From JBHELG01 sp046263195 (GTDB lineage Bacteria; Actinomycetota; Nitriliruptoria; Nitriliruptorales; JAHWKO01): a DNA stretch of 64,000 nt. The stretch spans positions 45,184-109,183 of the forward strand of contig JBHELG010000033.1 of NCBI GenBank assembly GCA_046263195.1. Direction: 5' to 3'. The notes under the pieces were generated by a model. That model ran no database searches, was not told the origin of the DNA, and worked only from the letters and a program-made list of their open reading frames with translations. Shown here one piece after another: positions 28,105-35,899 of the stretch. The number at the start of each line of letters is the position of its first letter. Positions within the stretch are counted from its first letter, which is position 1. The position numbers and the translations under genes are program-made.

Positions 28105-28296
28105 TTACAGATGGCCGGAGGTCTTCAGCCGTTCGCAGGAGAGGGGCGGACCGGATGGGTATGAAGGCCATGTGGTGGAATTGCCGAAGCGTTGGAGTGC
28201 TGTCCGCCAGACGGCGATGGCTTCGCGGGAGACCACTCTCGTGACTCGCGGGCTGGTCGATGAGGGGCGCGCATTCGTTGGAGGTCGCCTGCTCAT
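28105..28296 (-). CDS. 63-residue ORF of unknown function in ars operon
   Basis: An ATG overlaps the aquaporin stop (ATGA), and the frame ends nine bases before the arsC start, so the layout is that of a translated operon gene. The product starts MSRRPPTNARPSST and contains VVSREAIAVWRTALQRFG. It is basic, without membrane segments or cysteine pairs (one Cys). I recognise no family. It may be a genuine small gene or filler between two operon genes. Confidence 0.4.
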   Translation of the reverse strand: MSRRPPTNARPSSTSPRVTRVVSREAIAVWRTALQRFGNSTTWPSYPSGPPLSCERLKTSGHL

Positions 28297-29003
28297 GCGT
28301 GCACCTCCTCGGTCGGGTGGGGGACGACGACTTCCTGGGCGACCTCTTCCACCGCCGGGTAGAGCAGCCGGACAGCAGCCACGGCCGCGATCGTTGCCAG
28401 CAGCTGGGCTGCGACGAACGCGGGTACGTGGGCGGGGCTGATGCCGGCGAAGGTGTCGCTGAGCGTTCGGGCGACCGTGACGGCGGGGTTGGCGAAGCTG
28501 GTGGAGGAGGTGAAGAAGTAGGCGGCCGCGATGTAGCCGCCCACCGCGAAGGCCACCGTCTGCACAGCGCCGGAGCGCACCCTGCCGAAGATGACCACCA
28601 TCAGCCCGAAGGTCGCGACCGCCTCGCCCAGCCACTGCCCGGGGCCGGTGCGCGAGGTCACCGCGATGCTGAGCGCCGGCAGGTCGAACATCAAGTTGGC
28701 CAGGAGCGTTCCCGCTACCGCTCCTGCCAGCTGAGCTCCGAGGTAGACACCCAGCTTCCCATTGGAGACGCCTCCCAGCAGCCGGGCGGCCAGCGTGACG
28801 GCGGGGTTGAGGTGCGCGCCCGAGACCGGTCCGACCGCAAGGATGATCGCGGTCAGTGCAGCACCGGTGGCCACTGCCGCTTGCAACAGCTGCAGCCCCG
28901 CGTCGGCGGGGCTGAGCCGCGACGCTGCAATGCCCGAGCCGACTACCGCCATGAGCAGGAAGCCGGTGCCGATGAACTCCGCCAAGGCTTGGCGAGCCAG
29001 CAT
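28293..29003 (-). CDS. MIP-family aquaglyceroporin of ars operon (AqpS-like)
   Basis: A 236-residue, six-span channel with two NPA half-helices: AHLNPAVTLAARLLGG and FANPAVTVARTLSD. In several bacteria an aquaglyceroporin replaces the ArsB/Acr3 pump: arsenate is reduced by ArsC and arsenite leaves by diffusion through the channel. No ArsB or Acr3 is in this cluster, which fits. A TTG at 29012 overlaps the arsR stop and would add three residues; ATG at 29003 is preferred by sequence, though its ribosome site is poor. The family call is secure, the substrate inferred from context. Confidence 0.9.
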   Translation of the reverse strand: MLARQALAEFIGTGFLLMAVVGSGIAASRLSPADAGLQLLQAAVATGAALTAIILAVGPVSGAHLNPAVTLAARLLGGVSNGKLGVYLGAQLAGAVAGTLLANLMFDLPALSIAVTSRTGPGQWLGEAVATFGLMVVIFGRVRSGAVQTVAFAVGGYIAAAYFFTSSTSFANPAVTVARTLSDTFAGISPAHVPAFVAAQLLATIAAVAAVRLLYPAVEEVAQEVVVPHPTEEVHA

Positions 29004-29008
29004 CGACC

Positions 29009-29359
29009 TCAAGCGTCCACACCCACGGGCGGTGGTGCAGCGAGCAGCTCACTGACCCGGCTCAGCAAGCCGGGAACAGCGCGGTAGTAGACCCAGGTGC
29101 CCCGTCGTTCGCGATCCAGCACGCCCGCCTCGTACAGCACCTTCAAGTGGTGCGACAAGGTGGGACCGCTGAGGTCGAACTCTGGGCTGAGCTGGCACAC
29201 GCACGCCTCGCCGCCCTCGTGAGCCAGCACCAGCGACACGATGCGCAGCCGCACCGGGTCCGCCAACGCCTTGAGCACACCGGCCAGCTCCACCGCATCC
29301 TGAGCGGATAGCGGCTTGCCCGCAAGGGGTGTGCAACAGGACATCCATTGATTCGACAT
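29009..29359 (-). CDS. arsR: ArsR-family arsenite-responsive repressor
   Basis: A winged-helix repressor, 116 residues from ATG at 29359 (MSNQWMSCCTPL). It has LKALADPVRLRIVSLVLAH, then EACVCQLSPEFDLSGPTLSHHLKVLYEAGVLDRERRGTWVYYR. The helix-turn-helix is SGPTLSHHLKVL. ACVCQL resembles the CxC sensor of classical ArsR, and Cys-Cys at the N terminus (SCCTPL) could be further ligands. A longer frame to 29416 covers the promoter and is unlikely. It heads the operon with the aquaporin and arsC, and is divergent from arsM, so it probably controls both. Confidence 0.93.
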   Translation of the reverse strand: MSNQWMSCCTPLAGKPLSAQDAVELAGVLKALADPVRLRIVSLVLAHEGGEACVCQLSPEFDLSGPTLSHHLKVLYEAGVLDRERRGTWVYYRAVPGLLSRVSELLAAPPPVGVDA

Positions 29360-29422
29360 GTCTCTATGTTGACATACTTCGAACCACGTGTCTAACCTCT
29401 CTATCTCGACATCCATCGAAGC
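29342..29422. promoter_or_regulatory. divergent arsR/arsM promoter and operators
   Basis: On the + strand TTGACA (29369-29374) and TAACCT (29393-29398) are spaced by 18 and would drive arsM. A TCGA-N6-TCGA palindrome (about 29408-29421) overlaps the expected start, and ATGTC-N8-GACAT (29358-29375) overlaps the -35. CATCCATTGATTCGA (29342-29356) repeats the first element in degenerate, inverted form. Spacing suits an ArsR repressor acting on both directions. Confidence 0.6.
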
Positions 29423-29433
29423 AGGGAGGGGTC

Positions 29434-30198
29434 ATGAGCCAGGAACTGCGAGAACAGGTGCGCCGCGGCTACGCCCAGGCCGCCCTGACCGTCCAACAAC
29501 AACAGCAGCAGGCCGGCTGCTGCGGCGACGGCTGTGGCTGCGGGCCACACGGCGAATACCCGGGTGTCGGCGCCGGCCTGTACTCGCCGGTCGAACAGGC
29601 CAGCCTGCCAGCCGACGCGGTAGCTGCCAGCCTCGGCTGCGGCAACCCCACCGCCGTCGTTGATCTGCACGAGGGCGAGACGGTGCTCGACTTGGGCTGT
29701 GGAGGCGGCATCGACGTACTGCTCTCGGCCCACCGGGTGGGACCCTCAGGCAAGGCCTACGGGCTGGACATGACCGAGGAGATGCTCACCCTCGCCCGGC
29801 GCAACGCCGCCGATGCCGGCGCAAGCAACGTCGAGTTCCTCCAAGGTCACATGGAGGACATCCCACTGCCCGATGCCAGCATCGATGTCATCATCTCCAA
29901 CTGTGTGCTCAACCTCTCCATCGACAAGCCGGCTGTCTTCGCTCAGATGCACCGTGTCCTTCGACCCGCCGGGCGCATCGGCATCAGCGACATCGTCGCC
30001 GACGACGACCTCAGCCCCCACGAGCGCGCCGAGCGCGGCAGCTACGTCGCCTGCATCGCCGGTGCGCTGTCCAAGCGCGAATACCACCAGCAGCTCAGCG
30101 CGGCGGGCTTCACCAACATCACCCTGACCGTCACCCACCAAGTGACCGACGGGATGCACTCGGCGATCATCCGCGCCACCAAACCCGCTCTCAACTGA
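29434..30198 (+). CDS. arsM: arsenite S-adenosylmethionine methyltransferase
   Basis: Methylates arsenite to volatile or less toxic methylarsenicals. 254 residues from the ATG at 29434 (GGGAGGG upstream). A Gln-run is followed by GCCGDGCGCGPH, a Cys-rich stretch, then the SAM-binding motif VLDLGCGGGIDVLL, YGLDMTEEML, and ISNCVLNLSIDK, which has the conserved cysteine in the family's NCV(I/L)NL segment. YVACIAGAL supplies a further Cys. The spread of Cys is as in ArsM, though only structure can confirm the three ligands. It is divergent from arsR and probably shares its control. Confidence 0.93.
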   Translation: MSQELREQVRRGYAQAALTVQQQQQQAGCCGDGCGCGPHGEYPGVGAGLYSPVEQASLPADAVAASLGCGNPTAVVDLHEGETVLDLGCGGGIDVLLSAHRVGPSGKAYGLDMTEEMLTLARRNAADAGASNVEFLQGHMEDIPLPDASIDVIISNCVLNLSIDKPAVFAQMHRVLRPAGRIGISDIVADDDLSPHERAERGSYVACIAGALSKREYHQQLSAAGFTNITLTVTHQVTDGMHSAIIRATKPALN

Positions 30199-30248
30199 GG
30201 GTGCCTCTCCCTGCACGTTCCTGGTCGAAAAGCGCCGGTATTCAGAGT

Positions 30249-30266
30249 CGCCGTCTCAGGACGGCG
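30249..30266 (+). terminator. possible terminator of arsM
   Basis: CGCCGTC-TCAG-GACGGCG makes a 7-bp stem 50 bases after the arsM stop and before the convergent chrA stop. There is no T run, so it is a weak candidate. Confidence 0.3.
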
Positions 30267-30350
30267 GTCCCAACGTTTCGCTTACTCGAGACGCTCCGAG
30301 AGCTGGGAACACGCGCTCGCGAAGCCTAGGAAAGCCTTGCGCAAGGGTTC

Positions 30351-31520
30351 TCAGGGACCAACACCAGCGAGGTTTGCCGCGAGTCCGGCGAGGGCGCCGG
30401 CGAGCACGAGCCAGGCGGAGTTGAGTCGCGTCCGCCACAGGACCACCCCTGCGGCGACCGCGAGCAGGGCGGTGGGCGGGTCGATGATGGCGTCCGCCCC
30501 GAGCTGGATCAGGACACCGGCCATGAGCCCGAGTGCGGCAGCGTTGACGCCGTCGAGCAGGTCGCCACTCCAAGCCCGCTCGCGCAGGCGGGGCAGGATC
30601 CGGGTCAGCCCGCCGACGAACAGAAAGGAGGGCAGGAAGATAGCCACGGTGGCGACCACGGCGCCCGGCAGGTCCCCAAGCAGGAAGCCGATGAACGTGG
30701 CCGTGGTAAAGACCGGGCCAGGGGTGAACTGCCCGATCGCGACGGCGTCCAGCAGCTGCTGGTCGCTCAGAACGCCGAGCCCCTGCACGAGGTCGTTGCG
30801 CAGGAACGCGAGCAGCACATAGCCGCTGCCGTAGAGAACGGCGCCGACTTTGAGGAAAACGGCGAAGAGGCTTCCGAGGCCGAGTCGAGCCGTCGTGTCC
30901 GTGGTTTGCAGCAGCAGCGGCGATGTGGCCAGCAGGAGGATCGCATGCGATCCGTTGGAACTCCGTTCGCCGAGGCGGCTCGCGGCTCGTATCAGGAAAA
31001 CGACGGCCGCTCCGGCTGCGAGGAGCGCGACCTCGTTGAAGCCGGCCAGGTAGAGCCCGCCGACTGTCAGCGCGACGGCGACTGGTACCAGGCCTGTGTA
31101 TGCGGCCTGGGCGAGCTTGACGAGTGCCTGGACGATGATTGCGATGACGACCGGCTTGATGCCGTAGAGCAGGGCCTCTCCCTGAGGGGTGCCGCCATAG
31201 CGGACGTAGGCCCAGGCGAGCGCCCCGACGATGAGTGCGGCTGGCAGGATGAACGCGCTTCCGGCGGCGACCAGACCACGCCAGCCGGCACGTTGGTAGC
31301 CGACGTGCATGGTCATCTCGGTGGAGTTCGGGCCGGGGATGAGGTTGGTGATCCCGATGAGGTCCAAGAACCGTCGGTCGTCCATCCAGCGCCGCCGGGT
31401 GACGACCTCGTCGTGCATCATCGAGATGTGGGCCGCAGGACCACCGAAGCCGATCAGACCGAGCTTGCCGAACAAACGGACCAGCTCCCCCAACCGCCCT
31501 CGGTGGCATCCCAGAGCCAT
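30351..31520 (-). CDS. chrA: chromate transporter ChrA
   Basis: A two-domain (long-chain) CHR-family membrane protein, 389 residues with about ten to twelve hydrophobic segments. The first half contains LGLIGFGGPAAHI and NLIPGPNSTEMTMHVGY. The second half has the related AIGQFTPGPVFTTATFIG and FLPSFLFVGGL, showing the internal duplication of the family. It exports chromate by proton coupling in characterised homologues. It starts 11 bases after the DUF454 gene stop, so the two form an operon. It is convergent with arsM. Substrate could also be another oxyanion. Confidence 0.93.
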   Translation of the reverse strand: MALGCHRGRLGELVRLFGKLGLIGFGGPAAHISMMHDEVVTRRRWMDDRRFLDLIGITNLIPGPNSTEMTMHVGYQRAGWRGLVAAGSAFILPAALIVGALAWAYVRYGGTPQGEALLYGIKPVVIAIIVQALVKLAQAAYTGLVPVAVALTVGGLYLAGFNEVALLAAGAAVVFLIRAASRLGERSSNGSHAILLLATSPLLLQTTDTTARLGLGSLFAVFLKVGAVLYGSGYVLLAFLRNDLVQGLGVLSDQQLLDAVAIGQFTPGPVFTTATFIGFLLGDLPGAVVATVAIFLPSFLFVGGLTRILPRLRERAWSGDLLDGVNAAALGLMAGVLIQLGADAIIDPPTALLAVAAGVVLWRTRLNSAWLVLAGALAGLAANLAGVGP

Positions 31521-31531
31521 TTGACGGGTGG

Positions 31532-31990
31532 TCAGGACGCGTCGCGCGACTCAGCCATCACGCGCTCCCGGGTGGGGATTCGCCAACCCACATACCAGAT
31601 CCCCGTGGCGCCGCCGGCCACAACCGCCGCCCGGGCCAGCACCGACACCAGAGCGAATATGCAGCTTGCGGCGACGGCCATGACCATGAGGGCAAGCGCT
31701 ATGACCTTGGCCCGGCGAGGCATGCCCAATCCGGCACGGTGATCCCGCACCAGCGGACCAATCGTGGGGAGGGAGAGCACCCAACGCTCGAAGCGTGGGC
31801 TCGACCGGGCGAAGCATGCTGCCGCCACCACGAAGAACCCAGTGGTCGGCAAGCCTGGCACAACGATCCCCAGGCTGCCGAGGCCAACCGCGGCCCAGCC
31901 TGCCGCCAGCCATGCCCATCGGATCGCGCCCCTAGCCTGCCCTCGATCGCCGGGTGTCGCCACAGGTTCACCCCAGCCGGTTCGGCGCAT
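31532..31990 (-). CDS. DUF454 (YbaN-like) inner-membrane protein
   Basis: 152 residues. The LGSLGIVVPGLPTTGFFVVAAACFARSS segment and the RWVLSLPTIGPLVRDHRAG block are the family hallmark; two further hydrophobic stretches (KVIALALMVMAVAASC and ALVSVLARAAVVAGG) follow. The N-terminal 25 residues are polar. The family has no established function. It leads the operon with chrA on the minus strand. Confidence 0.88.
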   Translation of the reverse strand: MRRTGWGEPVATPGDRGQARGAIRWAWLAAGWAAVGLGSLGIVVPGLPTTGFFVVAAACFARSSPRFERWVLSLPTIGPLVRDHRAGLGMPRRAKVIALALMVMAVAASCIFALVSVLARAAVVAGGATGIWYVGWRIPTRERVMAESRDAS

Positions 31991-32300
31991 TCGTCCCGCC
32001 AGTCACGGCTCGACGTCGAGAAGCATGGTCGACCTCCGCCTGCTGTGCCCGCTGCACGCTGCTCACGGTTCGTGGCGGAGTAGCCGTGCAACAGCCGTCT
32101 GCCGGGCGGGTGCCACCCACAACACGTCGTGCCTTTCGCCCGGCTCGGTCGAACGTCTCCTTGGGGGCCTGCCTGGTCGGGGCAGGCGGCTCCCTTCTCG
32201 ATCGTAGCGATAGCCCGGATGGGCGGTCGGATCGGGGGAATGCGGAATCGGCGCTGGCACTTGCCATGACGGAGCGTCAGGCGTTGAAATCCCTGCGGCG
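31991..32300. other. non-coding gap before copper-type operon
   Basis: Between the divergent DUF454 gene and the metal promoter I see no gene; open frames are Arg/Pro-rich. GCCTG-rich inverted sequence at about 32165-32190 (GCCTGCC...GGCAGGC) is the only structure noted. Confidence 0.4.
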
Positions 32301-32331
32301 TTGACTTTGCTCCCAGTGGAACCTTTACCGT
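32301..32331 (+). promoter_or_regulatory. MerR-type promoter (19-bp spacer) of metal efflux operon
   Basis: TTGACT (32301-32306) and TACCGT (32326-32331) are separated by exactly 19 bases, the overlong spacer that MerR-family activators correct. A dyad, GCTCC-N4-GGAAC (32309-32322, one mismatch), is centred in the spacer. The overall pattern is very like CueR/MerR-controlled copper promoters. Ribosome site AAGGAGGAG at 32351-32359 and the TTG start at 32365 follow. No merR gene is adjacent. Confidence 0.72.
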
Positions 32332-32364
32332 CGCTGGCGATCAGGAGGAGAAGGAGGAGCGGAC

Positions 32365-32571
32365 TTGGCGCGCGTAATCAAGCTTCAGATCGTCGGGATG
32401 CACTGCGGCCACTGCGCCGAGCGGCTAGTGACCTCGCTGGGGCGCCCCAACGGAGTGATCAGGGCGGAGGTGGACCCGTCGGGGACCGCGACGGTGCGCT
32501 ACGACGAGGCCCGCTTGTCGCAACGGGACCTGGCCGAGCGGGTGCGGGAAGCTGGCTTCGACATCCCCTGA
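32365..32571 (+). CDS. heavy-metal-associated (HMA) metallochaperone, CopZ-like
   Basis: 68 residues with a single HMA ferredoxin-like domain: IVGMHCGHCAERLVTSLG holds the metal-binding CxxC (Cys-Gly-His-Cys). VIRAEVDPSGTATVRYDE and LAERVREAGFDIP complete the fold. It probably passes Cu(I) or a related soft metal to the downstream ATPase. The start is TTG at 32365 with a perfect AAGGAGGAG. First gene of a three-gene operon. Confidence 0.92.
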   Translation: MARVIKLQIVGMHCGHCAERLVTSLGRPNGVIRAEVDPSGTATVRYDEARLSQRDLAERVREAGFDIP

Positions 32572-32589
32572 GCTGGCGGTTCGGACGTT

Positions 32590-35115
32590 GTGGAGGGTGA
32601 GGTGGCGACGAGCGAGCAGACGTCGCGGGCAGCCGACGGTGGCGGCCAGGTCTCGCAGGACCGCGAGGCCTCCTACCGCATGAAGATCGGTGGCATGTCC
32701 TGCTCGTTCTGCACAGCCACCATCCGGCGGGCATACGAGCGTATGGACGGCGTGCATGAGGTGGGGGTGTCCCTGGCCCACGAGGAGGGGCTCCTCAGTT
32801 ACGACCCGGACAAGGTCACCCCCGACGAGTTGCGGCGCACGCTCGAACAGGTCGGCTACACCTGGCGCGACCCCGACAAGGTTCGGACCTTCGAGGAGGA
32901 AGAGGCCGAGCTGCCGATCGCCCGCAACCGCCTGCTGGTAGCCGGCACCCTCACCCTCCTCTCGTTGCTCGTGATGCTCTTCGGCATGTGGCTGAGGTTG
33001 GTCACCATTCCGCTGTTGCCCTGGATCATGCTGACTCTGGCGCTCGAGACGATGTTCGCTACCGCCTGGTTCGTCAAGCGCATGGCCTTTCAGTCGCTGC
33101 TTCGCGGCATCCTCAACCAACACGTGCTGTTGGAGTTCGGCGCCTTCGCTGGCCTTGCAGGCGGCCTCTTGGGCCTGTTCGTCTCGGCGCGCTTCCCCGC
33201 CGCCGACTTCTTCGCGGTTGCGACCTTCGTGACCAGCTGCCACATCCTGTCCGACTACGCCTCAAAGCTCGTGCGTACCCGCTCCTCGCAGGCAGTGCGC
33301 CGGCTCATGGAGCTGCGTCCAGAGACTGCCCGGGTGATCCGCGACGGGGAAGAGGCAGAAGTGTGCGTAGACGAGGTCGAGGTGGCCGAGCGGGTCCGTA
33401 TACGGCCGGGCGAGTCCATCCCCATCGACGGACGGGTGGTCGACGGCGCCACGACCGTGGACGAGTCGCTGGTCACCGGCGAGCCGATCCCGACCGAGAA
33501 GGTCGCAGGCGACGACGTCATCGGCGGCTCGGTCAACCAGGCCGGCACGCTCGTCGTGGAGGTCACCCGGGTCGGGGAGGAGTCGTTCCTGTCACAGGTG
33601 GCACGCTCTATCGAGGAGGCTCGGGCGCTACGCCCCGGAGTGTTGCAACTCGTCGACTCTGTCTTGAATTACTACGTGCCCGGCGTGCTGATATGTGCTG
33701 CCGCGGGGTTCGGGGCCTGGACGCTGGGGCCCCTGCTGTTCGGATCCGGGCCGGACTTCTTCCGGGCCACCTTCGCCGCCCTCGCGGTGCTGGTGCTGGG
33801 CTATCCCTGTGCGCTGGGCATGGCCACGCCTTTGGCCATGATCCGCGGCGGTGGGGAAGCGGCCCGCCGAGGCATCCTCATGCGCTCAGGAGAAGCTTTT
33901 GAAATCATGCGCGAGCTTCGCTCGATCGTGCTGGACAAGACCGGCACGATCACCCTCGGGAAGCCGAGTGTGCAGGCGATCGTCGCCGTGGGCGAACACA
34001 GTCGAGATGACGTCCTACAGGCCGCGGCCTCAGCGGAGTCGGCCAGCGAACATCCTCTTGCTCGGGCGATTGAGGAGGAGGCAGAGGAACGCGGCCTCGA
34101 AGTCTTCTTGGCCGAAGAGTTCCACTCCCACACGGGAAAGGGAGTGGAAGCCCAGGTGGACGACGCGCGGGTGCTGGTGGGCAAGCCCGGCTTCCTGCGC
34201 GAAAAAGGCATCGAACTCGTCGAGGTACGCGAGGAGGTCACCCGTCTGGAGGAGCGCGCCCTGACGGTGGTGGGGGTGGCTCGCAACGGGGCGCTGCTGG
34301 GTGCGATCGGCATCGGCGATGCGATCAAGAGGGATGCCGCTGATGCCGTCCGGCATATGAAGCAGCTCGGGATGATCCCTGTGATGATCACCGGCGACAA
34401 CCGCCGCGCGGCCTGGGCCGTGGCGCACGAGGTGGGCATCGAGCGTGTGATGGCCGAAGTGCTGCCAGAGGACAAGGCGGGCGAGATCCGCGAATTGCAG
34501 GAGGAGGGCCAACGGGTGGCGATGGTTGGCGACGGAATCAACGACGCCCCCGCTCTCACCCAGGCCGACGTTGGAATCGCTATCGGGGCGGGCGCTGACA
34601 TCGCCATCGAATCCGCCGACATCGTGATCGTGAGCGACCATCTGGGGGCCGTGGTGGACGCCTACGAGATCGGGAGGAGATCCGACCGGAAGACCAAGCA
34701 GAACCTGGCCTTGGCCCTCGTGTTCAACGCCATCGGGGTTCCGGCCGCAACCACCGGTCTGGTACATCCCGTATGGGCCATGATCGCCATGGCGGGATCG
34801 GTCATTCTGGTCCTGTCCAATTCTTTGCCCGGACGTTTGCTGCGGGGCGAAGCAGTTGATGAGCACCTCGGCCATGATCTCCAGGAGCCCGTGACCCCTC
34901 CCCCGACCGGGCAGGAACCTGACCCGGCCGACGTTGGCAGGCAGCCGGCCGGTGGGACCGCCTATGACGCCGAGGAGGCGGCGCGGCGGGTAGCCGCCGC
35001 CCTCCTCGCGGGCGGCAAGAGTGGGGGCCAAAGAGTCAGACAGAGCCGTATCAAGGTCCACGAGACGGGCTTCGACCTCACCGGCGACCGTGAGCGTGAG
35101 GAGGACAAGCCATGA
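32590..35115 (+). CDS. P1B-type heavy-metal ATPase with YPC motif
   Basis: 841 residues. An N-terminal HMA domain has Cys38-x-x-Cys41 (GGMSCSFC). About eight membrane segments, the actuator motif SLVTGEPIP, and the transmembrane metal site Tyr405-Pro406-Cys407 (GYPCALGMATP) follow. The phosphorylation site is Asp449 in LDKTGTITLGKPS, and the P-domain has MVGDGINDAPALTQADVGIAIG. Typical Cu(I) pumps have CPC and other groups SPC or CPH; YPC is uncommon and leaves the metal uncertain. The 90-residue C-terminal tail after the last membrane helix is unusual, rich in Glu, Pro and Gly. GTG at 32590 or 32602 are both possible; the latter has the better GGAGGG. The stop overlaps the next ATG. Confidence 0.92.
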   Translation: MEGEVATSEQTSRAADGGGQVSQDREASYRMKIGGMSCSFCTATIRRAYERMDGVHEVGVSLAHEEGLLSYDPDKVTPDELRRTLEQVGYTWRDPDKVRTFEEEEAELPIARNRLLVAGTLTLLSLLVMLFGMWLRLVTIPLLPWIMLTLALETMFATAWFVKRMAFQSLLRGILNQHVLLEFGAFAGLAGGLLGLFVSARFPAADFFAVATFVTSCHILSDYASKLVRTRSSQAVRRLMELRPETARVIRDGEEAEVCVDEVEVAERVRIRPGESIPIDGRVVDGATTVDESLVTGEPIPTEKVAGDDVIGGSVNQAGTLVVEVTRVGEESFLSQVARSIEEARALRPGVLQLVDSVLNYYVPGVLICAAAGFGAWTLGPLLFGSGPDFFRATFAALAVLVLGYPCALGMATPLAMIRGGGEAARRGILMRSGEAFEIMRELRSIVLDKTGTITLGKPSVQAIVAVGEHSRDDVLQAAASAESASEHPLARAIEEEAEERGLEVFLAEEFHSHTGKGVEAQVDDARVLVGKPGFLREKGIELVEVREEVTRLEERALTVVGVARNGALLGAIGIGDAIKRDAADAVRHMKQLGMIPVMITGDNRRAAWAVAHEVGIERVMAEVLPEDKAGEIRELQEEGQRVAMVGDGINDAPALTQADVGIAIGAGADIAIESADIVIVSDHLGAVVDAYEIGRRSDRKTKQNLALALVFNAIGVPAATTGLVHPVWAMIAMAGSVILVLSNSLPGRLLRGEAVDEHLGHDLQEPVTPPPTGQEPDPADVGRQPAGGTAYDAEEAARRVAAALLAGGKSGGQRVRQSRIKVHETGFDLTGDREREEDKP

Positions 35116-35849
35116 CACAGCTCCGAGGAGAACGCTCCTGGCTGAAGACGGAGGTGGACGGGCGCCCCGTGCGCTTCTGGCTCACCGTAGGTGCTGTCAT
35201 CGCCGTGGTCACCATGGGGATCGGCGCCTGGTGGACCTACGCCTTCGATCGCCAGGCCCCCGAGCCCGAGCAGCACATGGCCCAAGGGGCTGAGGACCAG
35301 GCCGAGTCAGGTGGCGGCAGCGCCATGACCGGCCAGGCTATGAGCGGTGGTCAACCAGTGCCCGGGGCGGTTCAGGCCGGGCAGGGGATGAACCAGGGTG
35401 GGATGCAGCCCGCGACCGAAGTTCGCCTTCCACCCGTGCGAGGGATCTTCGACGGTCAGACCGTCTTCTTCGTTCACTCCGAAGCCTCGGACCCCTATGC
35501 CGCAGGACTGCTCACCGGAATGATGGGTGGTTCTCCCGTGCTGCTGGTACCGGAGCTCGCACTCGTCCCTGATCCCGCCCTGGCGGCTGTCTACGTGTTC
35601 ACGAACGGAGTCAGGGGGGAAGGACCCCTGGGTTATCAGCCCGATGTGTTCGACAGCGCTCCTCCCGACTCTTCCTACCGGCCGCTGCGACGGGTCCACC
35701 TGGTCGCCTGGTCGCCGAATGCGAGCCCTGTGGTCCTCAACTCCGTGCAGGAGATCATCGACGCCGAACGTCTCGGAGCGCTCACAATCAGACGGAGCGA
35801 CGTCGTGGTCAACATGCCGTTTCTGACCTGGCCGGGCGGTCAACGGTGA
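35112..35849 (+). CDS. membrane-anchored Met-rich protein of metal operon, uncharacterised
   Basis: 245 residues. One membrane segment (FWLTVGAVIAVVTMGIGAWW, about 23-42) and an external linker rich in Met, Gly and Gln (about 55-100) come first. A globular C-terminal domain with VFFVHSEASDPYAAGLLTGMMGGSP and LALVPDPALAAVYVFTNGV and a conserved-looking VVVNMPFLTWPGG end follows. Met-rich linkers often bind Cu(I) outside the membrane, so it may receive metal from the ATPase. I cannot name the family with confidence. The four-base overlap with the ATPase (ATGA) shows co-translation. Confidence 0.75.
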   Translation: MTQLRGERSWLKTEVDGRPVRFWLTVGAVIAVVTMGIGAWWTYAFDRQAPEPEQHMAQGAEDQAESGGGSAMTGQAMSGGQPVPGAVQAGQGMNQGGMQPATEVRLPPVRGIFDGQTVFFVHSEASDPYAAGLLTGMMGGSPVLLVPELALVPDPALAAVYVFTNGVRGEGPLGYQPDVFDSAPPDSSYRPLRRVHLVAWSPNASPVVLNSVQEIIDAERLGALTIRRSDVVVNMPFLTWPGGQR

Positions 35850-35899
35850 GCTCGGGGGCTCGCGCAGTCGAGGCGGCGTGACCATCGCCTGGGAGTAGC

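Noticed and set aside
27520..35850. att site duplication of the tRNA-Pro 3' end
   Set aside because: I searched by eye for GGTTCAAATCCGGC at the right end and found none; an island remains only a possibility.
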